A DNA stretch of 64,000 nucleotides, taken from Mycobacterium sp. (lineage in GTDB: Bacteria > Actinomycetota > Actinomycetes > Mycobacteriales > Mycobacteriaceae). Numbering within the stretch: the first letter of the stretch is position 1; the number at the start of each line of letters is the position of its first letter. A program made the translations under genes and the position numbers. A model generated the notes under the pieces. The model was not told where the DNA came from, searched no databases, and saw nothing but the letters and a program-made list of their open reading frames with translations. Shown here one piece after another: positions 48,324-58,299 of the stretch. The stretch lies in contig JAGYKK010000010.1 of NCBI GenBank assembly GCA_018401645.1, positions 1-64,000 on the forward strand, in the 5' to 3' direction.

Positions 48324-50562
48324 GCCTTGTCCAGGTACTCGATGCGGTCGGTGTCGGTGAACCGCCCGGCCAGGACCGCCATCCCGGGATGAGCGGGATC
48401 GGCGGCGTGGACCGCCTCACATAACTCCCGGGCGTCGAGAATGACCTCGAGATGCTCGGCCAGCGACAGGAATTCCAACGTGACTGGTCGCCCGGACTGG
48501 TTGTCCCCCAGCACATCTCCCTCACGACGTTCGGCAAGATCCAAATCCGCCAGCGCGAAACCATCCAGGGTGCCGGCCACCGCCCGCAGCCGTTCGCCCG
48601 CCTTGGAGCTTTCCGGCAACCGGGTCACCAGCAGGCACAGGCTCGGATGCTGCCCACGCCCGATCCGGCCACGCAACTGGTGCAGTTGGCTGATGCCGAA
48701 GCGGTCCGCGTCGATCACCACCATCATGGTCGCATTGGGCACATCCACGCCGACCTCGATCACGGTCGTGCTGACCAATACGTCGATCTCCCCGGCCCGG
48801 AACGCTCCCATCACGGCGTCCTTCTCCTCGGCCGGCAACCGGCCGTGCATGAGGCCGAGTCGCAGCCCGGCCAATGGCCCGCGGCGCAACTGCTCGAAGA
48901 GATTCACGACGGTGATCGGTGTGGGGGCACCCTGCTCGCCACCGTCGCCCTCCTTGTTCGCGGGAGTCACCGCGGTGTCGCTCTCGTCGATCCGGGAGGC
49001 CACCACGAAGGCCTGCCGGCCCTGGGCCACCTCTTCGGTGATCCGCTGCCAGGCCCGCGCCAGCCACTGCGGCTTCTCCGCCGCGAAGACCGTATTGGTG
49101 GCGATCGGTTGGCGCCCGCGGGGCAGTTCACGCAGGGTCGAAGTTTCCAGGTCGCCGAAAACGGTCAGCGCAACCGTGCGGGGGATGGGGGTCGCCGTCA
49201 TCACCAACAGGTGGGGGGTTAGACCATCAGAGGCCTTGGCGCGCAGCCGGTCTCGCTGGTCGACACCGAACCGATGTTGCTCATCGACGACGACCAGGCC
49301 GAGGTTGGCGAACTCGACGGAATCCTGCAGCAGTGCATGCGTGCCGATCACGATGCCGGCCTGCCCGGCTGCGACCTCGTCTTTCACCCGGCGCTTCTGG
49401 GCCGCCGACAGCGATCCGGTCAGCAGGGCCACCCGGGTTGCACCCTCAGCGGCGCCGAGTTGGCCGGCCATCGCCAGCGGGCCGAGGATGTCTGAGATCG
49501 CACGCGCATGCTGGACGGCCAGCACCTCGGTCGGCGCCAGCAGCGCGCACTGATAGCCGGCGTCGACCATCTGCAGCATGGCCAGCACCGACACGATGGT
49601 CTTGCCGGAACCAACCTCGCCCTGCAACAGCCGATGCATCGGCCTGCTGGCGCCCAGTTCCGCGGAGATAACCGCGAGGACCTCGTGCTGGCCGGCGGTC
49701 AACTCGAACGGCAACTGCGCGGTCATCCCGGCCAGCAGATTTCGGACGTGGCGGTGCCGGCGGCCCCGACTCGGCAAGTCCGCTGCGGCGGCGCTGCGCC
49801 AGCGCCCACTGTAGGCCGACAGCCTCATCGAAGGTCAGTCGCTGGCGCGCCCGGTCCCGCTCGTCTTCTTTTTCGGCGAGGTGAATAGCCCGTAGGGCGG
49901 TATCTTCGCTGACCAGATGGCGTTGGTGCACAACACTTTCCGGTAGCGGGTCCGGGATCGGGTCTGCTACATTGAGGACTTGGCGGACGCAGGCGTAGAT
50001 ATCCCAGCTCTGCAACTTCGCCTTGGCGGCATAGATCGGGAAGAAGTCCCGCTCAAACGGCGACATGTCGAGATCGCCGCCCTGATCCGTGGCCGACGCA
50101 GCGATGGTCTTCAACGACTTGGTCCCGCCGATACGGCCCGACGGCGAGTTCAGGATCAAATACCCCGGATGGGTCAGTTGCATGGTGCCTTTGAAATAGC
50201 CCACCTCTCCGGACAGCATCAACCGGGTGCCCTTCACCAACTGCTTCTTGAGGTACTTGGCGTTGAAAAACGTCGCCGTCACCTTCGGGCGGCGGTTGCT
50301 CAAGGTGACGACAAGATATTCCCGGCTGGGGCTGCGATTCGTCCGGCGAATGTCGGCGCTGTCCACCTCACCGACGAAGGTGACGTGCTCACCGGGTTCG
50401 GGTGGAGCGTCCTCGGTTCCCAGAACTTTGCTGCCCTGGCTGTACTTCCGGGGATAGTGCCGCAGCAGATCCTCAACGGTGCGGATGCCGAACGCCTCCT
50501 CGAGGCCGCGCGCCGCCTTTATGCCGAGAATCGGCTCGGAGCCGGTCGGCCAGTGACACCAT
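48320..50562 (-). pseudogene. recG: ATP-dependent DNA helicase RecG, frameshifted
   Basis: RecG remodels stalled replication forks and branch-migrates Holliday junctions. The start 'MVSLADRL' (ATG 50562) leaves frame within about 10 codons; the wedge/OB domain continues in another ('AARGLEEAFGIRTVEDLLRH', 'RPKVTATFFNAKYLKKQLVK', 'QRLTFDEAVGLQWALAQRR'). Near 49790 it shifts again, and the helicase is in the third segment: 'LLQGEVGSGKTIVSVLAMLQ' (motif I), 'VVVDEQHRFGVDQRDRL' (DEQH), 'LLVMTATPIPRTVAL' and 'QLHQLRGRIGRGQHPSLCLL'. Two shifts in about 750 codons. Every helicase motif is present in sense, so sequencing error is possible. Confidence 0.82.
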
Positions 50563-50564
50563 GA

Positions 50565-52204
50565 TTACTCGACTCCGATAAGCAGCACGTCGCCGCGATG
50601 CCCGGTGCGGTAGCTGCTGAATTCGGTGCCCGGATGGCGGCGGTGGACATGATCGGCGAGCAGGCCGGCGAGCGCGTCGCCGTCGACGGCCCCGGCCCCG
50701 ATCAGCACGGTGACCAACTCTCCGCCCGAGCCGAGCAAAGAGGTCGACGAGGCCAGGTGGCAGCGGAACCGGCGTCGCCGGCGACCACCACGACCTCGTC
50801 ACCGGCGATGCCGAGGCCGTCGCCGGCCTCGCAGGTACCTGCCCAGGTCAGTGCCTTCGCGGTGGCCATGCGCACCGATCCGTGCCGGATCCGGCTGCCG
50901 CCTGGGCCATCGCATACCCGTCGTCGACGGCGTGGTGGTCGGGAGGCGAGCGCAGCCAATCCCTGCACCATCGAGCCGCCGGCAGCGGCACTACACGATC
51001 CCCCACCCGATCGCGGCGGTGCAGCCGCCACCAGGTCCTCGGCTGAGACATAGCCGTTGGGAAGCACCATCACCGATGCGGCATCGGTGTCGACGAGTGC
51101 CCGCAGAAGCTGTTCGGCGCTGACTCCGTCGACCGGGTCATCCAGGCCGGCGTCCGGACGCACCACACACGCACCCTCCGCGCCGAACAGATATTCCGCG
51201 CCGTCCCCGTCGACCACCGCCAGCACCGCGCGCCGCCGGGCAATCCAGCCGCCCGGTGCGACGCGGCCGCCAGCCAACGGCAGATGCGGATCCTGCTCAC
51301 TGAACCGGCGGCCAGTCCCACTTCTGACCGCCGCACCCGCATCGTCGGTGCACGTGCACTGAATAGTCGGCCCCGTGGCTGCCAGCGCCACTGAGTCCCC
51401 AGTGACCTTCCAGCGACGCGCGCAGTCGATCCAGAGCCCCGGCCCGGCAATCGCCGATCAGGTACATGACCTCGAATTGCGGGGTCGCGATGTCGGCGAC
51501 CCGGTGACCGGGTGGCGCGGGCCCGCCTGTAGGCCCGGCGCTGCGGCGCCTGACCGGTGATCGCTGCGCCGAGTGCGTCAAGCAACACCAGCAGGCCACG
51601 ACCGCCGGCATCCACCACCCCGGCTTCGGCCAGCACCGGGAGTTGCTCAGGGGTCCGGTCCAGCGCCGTTGCCGCAGCTTCGGCGGCAGCTGTGAGCACC
51701 TGCGGCAGTCCGGACGCCGTCAGCGGCCCGGCTCGGCGGTGGCCTCGGCGGCGGCTCAGAGCACCGACACCACCGTGCCGCCACCACCTCACCACCCATC
51801 GCCGACACCACCAGCATCGACGGCATGGCGCAGTGCCGCGCCGAGCAGGGCCGGGCCGATATCGGCCAGACCGGTGTCGGCCGGATCGGTGTCGGCGCTA
51901 CCTCGGCGGTCACCTCCGCGAGGCTGCGCAGGATTTGCGACAGGATCACCCCGGAATTGCCTGGCGCCGCCAGTGCGCCGCGGGCAAGCGCCGGGCGGGC
52001 CACTACGGCGACGTCGCCGGTGGCGGTCGCCGGGTCCGCCGACAGCGCCGAGCGCATCGTGAATGCCATGTTGGTGCCGGTGTCGGAGTCGGCCACCGGA
52101 AACACGTTGAGCCTGTTGATCTCGTCGACGTGGCGCAGCAGATCACCCACGGCGGTGTGGGCCCAGTCATGCAGGGCTGATGCGTCCAGCCGCCGGTCGG
52201 GCAT
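50565..52204 (-). pseudogene. DAK2-domain protein (DhaL/FakA-like), frameshifted
   Basis: Remnant of a ~545-codon DAK2 protein. N-terminal DhaL domain from the ATG at 52204: 'HDWAHTAVGDLLRHVDEINR' and the nucleotide motif 'LNVFPVADSDTGTNMAF', then 'ALAAPGNSGVILSQILRSLA'. Beyond about 51900 the sense is scattered over all three frames ('EAGVVDAGGRGLLVLLDALG' near 51600, 'FEVMYLIGDCRAGALDRLRA' near 51450, 'VMVLPNGYVSAEDLVAA' near 51030), ending 'SSYRTGHRGDVLLIGVE' with TAA at 50565. Many indels. FakA-type proteins phosphorylate fatty acids with FakB partners. In M. tuberculosis the same locus is split (Rv2974c/Rv2975c). recG starts 2 bases after its stop. Confidence 0.78.
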
Positions 52205-52357
52205 TGACACCCCTTTGACTCGTCTTCGGCACCTGATCCAGGGCATTTTCGGCGTTGCGAGTCAGCCTAGCCAGGTGAGCCGACAGTCGGCGTCGCCCCC
52301 GGGACAGCACTGGGCCGGATCCGGGCCAGCGCGTCGAGCAGCGATCGGACACCCGTT

Positions 52358-52387
52358 TTGGCGTTGAACTCCCCACCCCGGTACCCT
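52358..52387 (+). promoter_or_regulatory. Candidate rpmB promoter
   Basis: TTGGCG (52358-52363), an 18-base spacer and TACCCT (52382-52387), about 70 bases upstream of rpmB. The spacing suits a SigA promoter; the hexamers are only moderate matches. Confidence 0.35.
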
Positions 52388-52454
52388 CACAACGTTGTCG
52401 GGTTACCCGCGATGCGGTTGTTGGCCCCCTGATTCAAGATCTGAGGAGTTCGAG

Positions 52455-52649
52455 ATGGCTGCCGTCTGCGACGTCTGCGGTAAGGGCCCCGGCTTCGGCA
52501 AGGCTGTTTCGCACTCGCATCGCCGTACCAACAGACGGTGGAATCCCAATATTCAGACCGTGCGTGCCACGGACCGACCCGGTGGCAACAAGCATCGCGT
52601 CAAGGTGTGCACCTCCTGCCTGAAAGCCGGCAAGGTCACTCGCGGCTGA
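52455..52649 (+). CDS. rpmB: 50S ribosomal protein L28, zinc-type
   Basis: 64 residues from the ATG at 52455 (GAGGAG upstream); an in-frame codon 60 bases earlier is excluded. '[20 protein letters not shown]', '[15 protein letters not shown]' and '[16 protein letters not shown]' are canonical L28. Both C-x-x-C pairs are present, so this is the zinc-binding (C+) form; mycobacteria usually also encode a C- form under Zur control elsewhere. Divergent from the DAK2 gene. Intact. Confidence 0.95.
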   Translation: MAAVCDVCGKGPGFGKAVSHSHRRTNRRWNPNIQTVRATDRPGGNKHRVKVCTSCLKAGKVTRG

Positions 52650-52657
52650 TATCCGCT

Positions 52658-53341
52658 TCAGGGCAGTCGCCAGTCCAGGGCCTCAGCGCCCATCCCGGCC
52701 AACAGTTCATTGGCCCTGCTGAACGGCCGCGACCCGAAGAACCCCCGGCTTGCCGACAGCGGCGAGGGGTGCGCCGACTCGATCACCGCGCAGGTGCTTT
52801 CCCTGAGCATGGGTTTCAGCGTGGCCGCGTCCCGACCCCACAGAATCGCCACCAGTGGCTCGTCCCGGGCGGCCAGTGCCCGGATGGCACATTCGGTGAC
52901 CACCTCCCAACCCTTGCCCCGGTGCGATGCCGGGGTTCCGGGCCGCACCGTCAGCACCCGGTTGAGCAGCATCACCCCGCGCCCGGACCACGTCGTGAGA
53001 TCACCGTTGGCGGGTTGCGGGTGACCGAGGTCGGCACTGTATTCGGTGAAGATGTTGACCAGACTGCGCGGCAGTGGGCGCACGTTCGCGGCCACCGAGA
53101 AACTCAGTCCGACCGCATGCCCCGGTGTCGGATAGGGGTCCTGGCCGACGATGAGAACCCGGACGCCCGAGAACGGATCGCCGAACACGCGCAACACATC
53201 GGAGCCAGCCGGCAGGTAACCCCGGCCGGCGGCATTCTCCGCCCGCAGGAACTCACCCATTCGTCCCACCTGTTCGCCCACCGGCGCCAGTGCCGCCGCC
53301 CAGCCGTCCTCGACGAGTTCACCGAAGGGACGTCCGCTCAC
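52658..53341 (-). CDS. ung: Uracil-DNA glycosylase (family 1)
   Basis: 227 residues from a GTG at 53341; a TTG at 53350 is the alternative. Water-activating motif '[20 protein letters not shown]' and the minor-groove loop '[19 protein letters not shown]' are complete. '[20 protein letters not shown]' is a family block. Excises uracil from DNA. TAATTT at 53349-53354 (minus strand) stands 7 bases before the GTG with no Shine-Dalgarno, consistent with a leaderless transcript and supporting this start. Convergent with rpmB. Intact. Confidence 0.95.
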   Translation of the reverse strand: MSGRPFGELVEDGWAAALAPVGEQVGRMGEFLRAENAAGRGYLPAGSDVLRVFGDPFSGVRVLIVGQDPYPTPGHAVGLSFSVAANVRPLPRSLVNIFTEYSADLGHPQPANGDLTTWSGRGVMLLNRVLTVRPGTPASHRGKGWEVVTECAIRALAARDEPLVAILWGRDAATLKPMLRESTCAVIESAHPSPLSASRGFFGSRPFSRANELLAGMGAEALDWRLP

Positions 53342-53348
53342 GCTGGTC

Positions 53349-53354
53349 AAATTA
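53349..53354 (-). promoter_or_regulatory. Candidate leaderless -10 element for ung
   Basis: TAATTT on the minus strand, 7 bases before the GTG start at 53341. No Shine-Dalgarno is visible. Confidence 0.45.
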
Positions 53355-53398
53355 GTGCTTGTCAGGACTCCCCGGACGCCCCGGGTTATATTTCCGGC

Positions 53399-54411
53399 GT
53401 GCTGTTTCCGGCCGCCCGCGCGGCTTCGCGGTGGATCACCCCCCTACTCACGGTGACGGTCCTGGCGACCGCGGGTTGGACTCATAGCCCGGTGCAGGCC
53501 GGGCCCGCCCCGGCGGTACGCCTGGCCGCTGACGGGAACCCATTGGCCGGAAAACCCTTCTATGTCGATCCCATATCCCGGGCCATGGCCGCGGCGGAGA
53601 GCGCCGATCCACCCAGTCCGGAGCTGACCACGATCGCCAACACACCCCAGGCGTACTGGCTCGACCACGCGTTTCGGCCGCTACGGCTGCCGCCACGGTG
53701 TCCCGGTAGGGCGGCGCGGCGCAGGCCGCCGGTGCCATGCCGGTCTTGGTCCTCTATGCGGTTCCACATCGCGACTGCGGCAGTTTCGCGGCTGGTGGCT
53801 TTGCGACGGCTGCGGGTTATCGCGGATGGATCGACGCCAATGCGTCCGGCCTGCTTCGCTGCCGGCGGCGATAATCCTCGAACCCGATGCACTGGCGATG
53901 GCCGACTGCCTGTCGGCGGATCAACGCCAGGAGCGCTTCGGATTTGTTGAGCTACGGCGTCGACGTATTGACGTCACCTGGCCGCCGCCGTCTACGTCGA
54001 CGGCGGACATTCGCGCGGGTCGGCGCGGAGGAGATGGCGGGCCCGACCCAACGCGGTCGGCGTGGACCAGGCACGGGGTTTCAGCCTCAACATCACGAAC
54101 TACTACACCACCGAAGAGCAGATCGGCTTCGGCGAGACGATCTCGGCACTGACCAACGGCTCGCACTACGTGATTGACACCTCACGCAACGGTGTCGGGC
54201 CCCTTCCCGACGCCCCGCTGAGTTGGTGCAACCCGGACGGGCGAGCATTGGGCGTGGCGCCCACCACGGTCACCGCGGGTGCACACGCCGACGCCTACCT
54301 GTGGCTCAAACGCGTCGGTGAATCCGACGGGTCATGTGACCGCGGGGATCCTCCGGCCGGCCGGTTCATCAACGAGTTCGCCATCGAACTGGTCCGAAAC
54401 GCGAGCCCCTA
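53399..54411 (+). pseudogene. Glycoside hydrolase family 6 cellulase (CelA1-like), frameshifted
   Basis: GTG start at 53399. The first frame gives a signal peptide ('[17 protein letters not shown]') and the GH6 N-terminus 'NPLAGKPFYVDPISRAM', then 'ELTTIANTPQAYWL'. After about 53690 the frame changes: 'MPVLVLYAVPHRDCGSFAAG' with the catalytic-acid Asp (from 53735), then 'AIILEPDALAMADCLSADQR' (from about 53869), further shifts near 53940-54060 around 'VYVDGGHS', and finally 'GVDQARGFSLNITNYYTTEE' to 'GRFINEFAIELVRNAS', stop 54411. Total length matches the ~330-residue Rv0062 (CelA1) type. Intact versions hydrolyse beta-1,4-glucans. It lies between ung and thiL, where M. tuberculosis has none. 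Confidence 0.82.
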
Positions 54412-54463
54412 ACCGACCACACCCAGGGGGATCACCCCCAGCCGACGACACCCAGAAGGGGCA

Positions 54464-55416
54464 TCAGTCGAAGGACTGCCAGCCCGGAGATCCCGGCCAC
54501 GCCGCCCCGTCGAGAAGGACCTCCGCGGCACCGGAGCGACCGCCCTGACACCCGCCAGCCAGGCGGCGGCCCGAGCGGGAAACATGCCAGAAGCGCATGG
54601 TCCTCACCACCGCCGAGCACCCATGCCCAGGGGTCCGCCCCGGCGGCCCGGCTACCTCCGTCACTGCCTCGATGTCAGTGCGCAGTGCTTCGCCATCCAG
54701 ATCCATCGTGACGCCGGACGCCGTCGCCAGCTGACCCAGGTCGGCGAGCAGACCGTCGGAGACGTCGGTCATCGCCAGCGCCCCGGCCTCAGCGGCAAGG
54801 CGCCCCTGACCGTACGGTGGACGTGGCACCAGGTGCCGATTCCGGATGTCGGCGAACCCGTCAATTCCGTTGCTCCACAGCGTAAGTCCGGCCGCCGATC
54901 GACCCAATTCACCCGCCACCGCGATCACCGCACCGGCTCGTGCCCCGCTGCGCAGGGACAGGCGGTCGCCCGCCCAGATCCCCCAGTGCGGCCACCGATA
55001 TCACCCACTGCGGGCTGGCGACGAGGTCCCCCGACGATGCTCGCACCGAGGGCCTCGGCTTCCGCCCACATGCCGTCGCCGAGTTCGGTCATCCGCGCCA
55101 CCGCGGTGGTCGGCGGAGCGCCGACGGCCACTACGAAGGCCGTGACGCTAGCGCCCATCGCCTCGATATCCGCAGCATTTTGGGCGATCGCCTTGCGGCC
55201 GACGTCATAGGCAGTGGACCAGTCCAGTCGGAAATGGCGTCCCTCGACAAGCATGTCGGTACTCACTGCAACCCGGCCATCCGGCGCGTCGACGACGGCC
55301 GCATCGTCACCCGGCCCGACGCTGACCGCGGCCGGCCGGGACCGCCCGACGGTCAGTCTCTCGATCACGGCGAACTCCCCCGACTCCCCCAGGGTCGGTT
55401 CGGGGCCCTGTGTCAC
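54464..55416 (-). pseudogene. thiL: Thiamine-monophosphate kinase ThiL, frameshifted
   Basis: GTG start at 55416 with GAGGAG upstream. The first frame encodes 'GDDAAVVDAPDGRVAVSTDM' (metal/ATP aspartates), 'AYDVGRKAIAQNAADIEAMG' and 'MWAEAEALGASIVGG' to about 55030. Then the frame changes and 'VAVAGELGRSAAGL' and 'ALAMTDVSDGLLADLGQLAT' (substrate loop) are in another; 'LGGGEDHALLACFPLGPPPG' is in a third; the end 'AAEVLLDGAAWPGSPGWQSF' returns to the second. At least three to four shifts. Phosphorylates thiamine phosphate to the active cofactor TPP, so a real loss would demand salvage of thiamine followed by pyrophosphorylation. Confidence 0.83.
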
Positions 55417-55506
55417 CGCATCTCCTCTGCCAGGCCCTTCCGGGATCCTGCGGTACGTTGAAGCGCCAGTCTAGGTGGGCTTACGCACGGCAGACGAGGG
55501 GATGAG

Positions 55507-56067
55507 GTGGCGGGCGATCCCCCGGATAAGTCGGTGACCGGTCCGCTCCCGGACGGTCCACCGCGGGCCCTAATCATCACCGCCATCGCCATCGCCGTCA
55601 TCGCGCTCGGCGCCATCCTGGCGATCGCGGCAACCCGGCGCACCCCGGCTGCGCCGGTAGCCATCGCGGCCGTTCCGGCGCCCGGGGCGCAGAGCACACA
55701 GTGTCAGGCGCTGTTGAACACCCTGCCGGACTCCCTCGGTGGTCTCGAGCGGGCCGCGACCGCGCAACCAACTCCGGCCGGCACCGCGGCCTGGCGCGGC
55801 GATGGCGATCCGGTCATCCTGCGCTGCGGACTGGGCCGGCCGGCCGAGTTCGTCGTTGGCGCGCCCATTCAGGTGGTGAACGATGTGCAGTGGTTCCGGA
55901 TCGACGATGCCGCCATCGAGCGCAGCACCTGGGTCAGCGTGGACCGGCCGGTGTACGTCGCGCTGACCCTGCCTGCCGGATACGGCGCAGCACCGATCCA
56001 GGACATGTCCGGGTTGATTGCGCGCACCATGGGTGCGATACCGATCCGTCCAGGGCCACCGGGCTGA
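55507..56067 (+). CDS. DUF3515 membrane-anchored protein
   Basis: 186 residues, GTG start, Rv2980-like. One N-terminal membrane anchor (~22-42, 'LIITAIAIAVIALGAILAIA'), then an extracytoplasmic domain with two cysteines, in 'QCQALLNTLPDSLGGLER' and 'PVILRCGLGRPAEF', that may form a disulfide. 'VQWFRIDDAAIERSTWVSVD' is the family's core block. No function known. Actinobacterial DUF3515 genes often flank ddl and thiL, as here, hinting at an envelope role. Convergent with ddl, 12 bases apart. Confidence 0.85.
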   Translation: MAGDPPDKSVTGPLPDGPPRALIITAIAIAVIALGAILAIAATRRTPAAPVAIAAVPAPGAQSTQCQALLNTLPDSLGGLERAATAQPTPAGTAAWRGDGDPVILRCGLGRPAEFVVGAPIQVVNDVQWFRIDDAAIERSTWVSVDRPVYVALTLPAGYGAAPIQDMSGLIARTMGAIPIRPGPPG

Positions 56068-56079
56068 GCGGGCCCGGTT

Positions 56080-57135
56080 TCAGCGCAGGCCGGTACCGCG
56101 AGCCAGTGCCGTCTCGACCATCGTGCCCAGCAGGGTCGGGTAGTCCACCCCGCTGGCGCCCCACATCCGCGGGTACATCGAGATGGTGGTAAACCCCGGC
56201 ATCGTGTTGATTTCGTTGACAACCGGACCGGCCTCGGTGAGGAAGAAGTCGACCCTGGCCAAACCCTGACAGTCCAACTCGGTAAAAGTGCGAATCGCCA
56301 AGTGCTGCAGCGCCTCTACGATGTCGCCGTCCAACCTCGCGGGGACGTCGAGTTCGGCGGCATCCTCCAGATACTTGGTGTCGAAGTCGTAGACGCCCAC
56401 TCCAGGCACCCGGATCTCACCGATCGTGCTGGCCCGAACCGACCCGTCCGGGAACTCCAGTACCCCACATTCCAGTTCCCGGCCTGCGATCGCGGCCTCG
56501 ACGATCACTTTCGGATCATGCCGCCGCGCGTCGGCGATAGCCGCGGTCAACCCAGCCTCGTCGGCCACCCGGCTCACTCCGATCGACGAACCTCCGCGGG
56601 CCGGCTTGACGAACAACGGGAAACCAAGGCGCGCAAGGTCTTCGGCTAGTGGCGTCCTCTGATCCGGGCGGAGGACCAGGTAATCTCCGACCGGCAGACC
56701 GCCGGCCGCGAGCAGTTTCTTGGCGAACTCCTTGTCCATCCCGGCAGCGCTGGCGAACACCCCCGCCCCGACGTACGGCAGACCTGCCATTTCCAGCAGT
56801 CCCTGGATCGTGCCGTCCTCGCCGTAGGGCCCGTGCAGAATCGGAAACACCACATCCACCCCGGAGAGGATCTCGCCGACGAGCGCCAACGGGGTGTCCG
56901 AACCGCCGCTGACCGCCGGGAGTCGCCGGTCGGTGATCGTCAGATCCTCGGGGCGTGCGTCGGTCCGCTGCCAGGTGCCGTCGGCGGTGATCCCGACCGG
57001 GATCACCTCGAAACGCTCCGGGTCGAGATGGCGCAGGATGCTGCCGGCGGACACACACGAAATGGCGTGCTCGGAACTGCGCCCACCGTAGATGACGGCG
57101 ACGCGGATCCGAGATCCCGCAGTACGGTCGGTCAC
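56080..57135 (-). CDS. ddl: D-alanine--D-alanine ligase
   Basis: 351 residues, GTG start at 57135. ATP-grasp enzyme joining two D-Ala for peptidoglycan; target of D-cycloserine. '[20 protein letters not shown]' at the N-terminus, '[20 protein letters not shown]' (ATP loop), '[20 protein letters not shown]' and '[20 protein letters not shown]' (metal and substrate site) are all intact. Last gene of gpsA-PLP enzyme-ddl, 49 bases after the PLP gene. Expected to be essential. Confidence 0.96.
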   Translation of the reverse strand: MTDRTAGSRIRVAVIYGGRSSEHAISCVSAGSILRHLDPERFEVIPVGITADGTWQRTDARPEDLTITDRRLPAVSGGSDTPLALVGEILSGVDVVFPILHGPYGEDGTIQGLLEMAGLPYVGAGVFASAAGMDKEFAKKLLAAGGLPVGDYLVLRPDQRTPLAEDLARLGFPLFVKPARGGSSIGVSRVADEAGLTAAIADARRHDPKVIVEAAIAGRELECGVLEFPDGSVRASTIGEIRVPGVGVYDFDTKYLEDAAELDVPARLDGDIVEALQHLAIRTFTELDCQGLARVDFFLTEAGPVVNEINTMPGFTTISMYPRMWGASGVDYPTLLGTMVETALARGTGLR

Positions 57136-57184
57136 AAGCTGACAAGGCTACAGCCCCCGACGGGCACCCACGACGAACGCGTGA

Positions 57185-58294
57185 TCAGTGCGCGTCCAGC
57201 GCCGAACGCACATCGGCCACCAGGTCGTCGGTGTCCTCGATTCCTGCCGAGATCCGGGCGAAACCGTCAGCTACGGCGTCACCCCAGCGGGCCCGCCGGT
57301 CCACCGAGGTGTGGATACCACCGAAACTGGTGGCCGCCACCAGTAATTCGCTGCGCCGTACCAGCGCGTGCACGGCCTCGGCGTCAGCGAGTTCGATCGA
57401 GATGAGTCCGCCGAACCGGCGCATCTGGGCCGAGGCCACCGGATGGGACGGGTCCGAGGGCAGGCCCGGATAGCGAACCATCCGGACCCGTGGGTGACTC
57501 TGCAGTTCGACCGCCAGTGCCATCGCGTTTCGGCATTGCCGTTCGAACCGCAGGCCGAGAGTGCCAATGCTGCGCAGCAGCATCCAGGCCTCGAACACTC
57601 CGAGTATGGGGCCGGCGAGCAACCGTTCCCGCTCCAGGGCCGCCATCAGTTCCCCACCCGCGCCCGCGACGTAGCCGCCGAGCAGATCGCTGTGCCCGGC
57701 CAGCGCCTTGGTGGCACTGGCCACCACCAGATCCGCACCGAGCAACAGCGGCTGTTGACCAAGCGGAGTCGCGGTGGTGTTGTCGACGAACAAGAGCCCG
57801 GAGTTGCGGTGACAGATTCCGGCCAACACGCGCAAATCCACCACATCAAGAGTCGGGTTCGTCGGCGTTTCGGCGAGCACCACGTCGGCCGTTTCGGCGG
57901 CATCGCAGAGATGCGCGGCCGTCGCCTCCCGCACTGTGACGCCCAGGGGGGCCAGGCTCTCTCGGGCGTAGCGCCGCACCTGATAATAGCCGTCGGCCGG
58001 TACCACGAGCACCGATCCAGGCTTGAGAGCAACCCGCAACGCCGCGGTGACCGCAGCCATGCCCGACCCGAACACCAGCGCTGATTGGGTCCCCTCCAGC
58101 TGCGCGAGAGCCGATTCCAATCGATGCCAGCCGGGATTGGAGTAGCGCCCATAGACGTACGGTTCGCTGCCTTCGTCGGACGACAGATGAAAAGCAGCGG
58201 CCGCCATCGGCATCGGCGCCACCGGTTGGCCCCCGACAACGTCGCCGTCGACTGCCTTGACCGTGCGAGTGGAGTCTCCGTAGGGCTTCGTCAT
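57185..58294 (-). CDS. Cystathionine gamma-lyase/synthase-family PLP enzyme
   Basis: 369 residues from the ATG at 58294, 5 bases after gpsA. Cys/Met-metabolism PLP family, fold type I: 'AAAAFHLSSDEGSEPYVYGR' and 'YSNPGWHRLESALAQLEGTQ' at the substrate end, 'SALVFGSGMAAVTAAL', 'LAETPTNPTLDVVDL', and the PLP lysine in 'VVASATKALAGHSDLLGGYV'. It is shorter than MetB/MetC. Probably cystathionine gamma-lyase or a related C-S lyase; specificity cannot be fixed from sequence. M. tuberculosis lacks a gene at this place, so it is an insertion into the gpsA-ddl operon. Confidence 0.82.
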   Translation of the reverse strand: MTKPYGDSTRTVKAVDGDVVGGQPVAPMPMAAAAFHLSSDEGSEPYVYGRYSNPGWHRLESALAQLEGTQSALVFGSGMAAVTAALRVALKPGSVLVVPADGYYQVRRYARESLAPLGVTVREATAAHLCDAAETADVVLAETPTNPTLDVVDLRVLAGICHRNSGLLFVDNTTATPLGQQPLLLGADLVVASATKALAGHSDLLGGYVAGAGGELMAALERERLLAGPILGVFEAWMLLRSIGTLGLRFERQCRNAMALAVELQSHPRVRMVRYPGLPSDPSHPVASAQMRRFGGLISIELADAEAVHALVRRSELLVAATSFGGIHTSVDRRARWGDAVADGFARISAGIEDTDDLVADVRSALDAH

Positions 58295-58299
58295 CGCAC

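Noticed and set aside
52538..53950. 470-codon plus-strand frame linking rpmB, antisense of ung and the GH6 N-terminus
   Set aside because: Only the part from 53399 (GH6 signal peptide onward) has coding sense; the rest is shadow.
54426..54439. GGGGG-ATCA-CCCCC hairpin between GH6 and thiL as a terminator
   Set aside because: A 5-base stem without a T-run is too weak to call.
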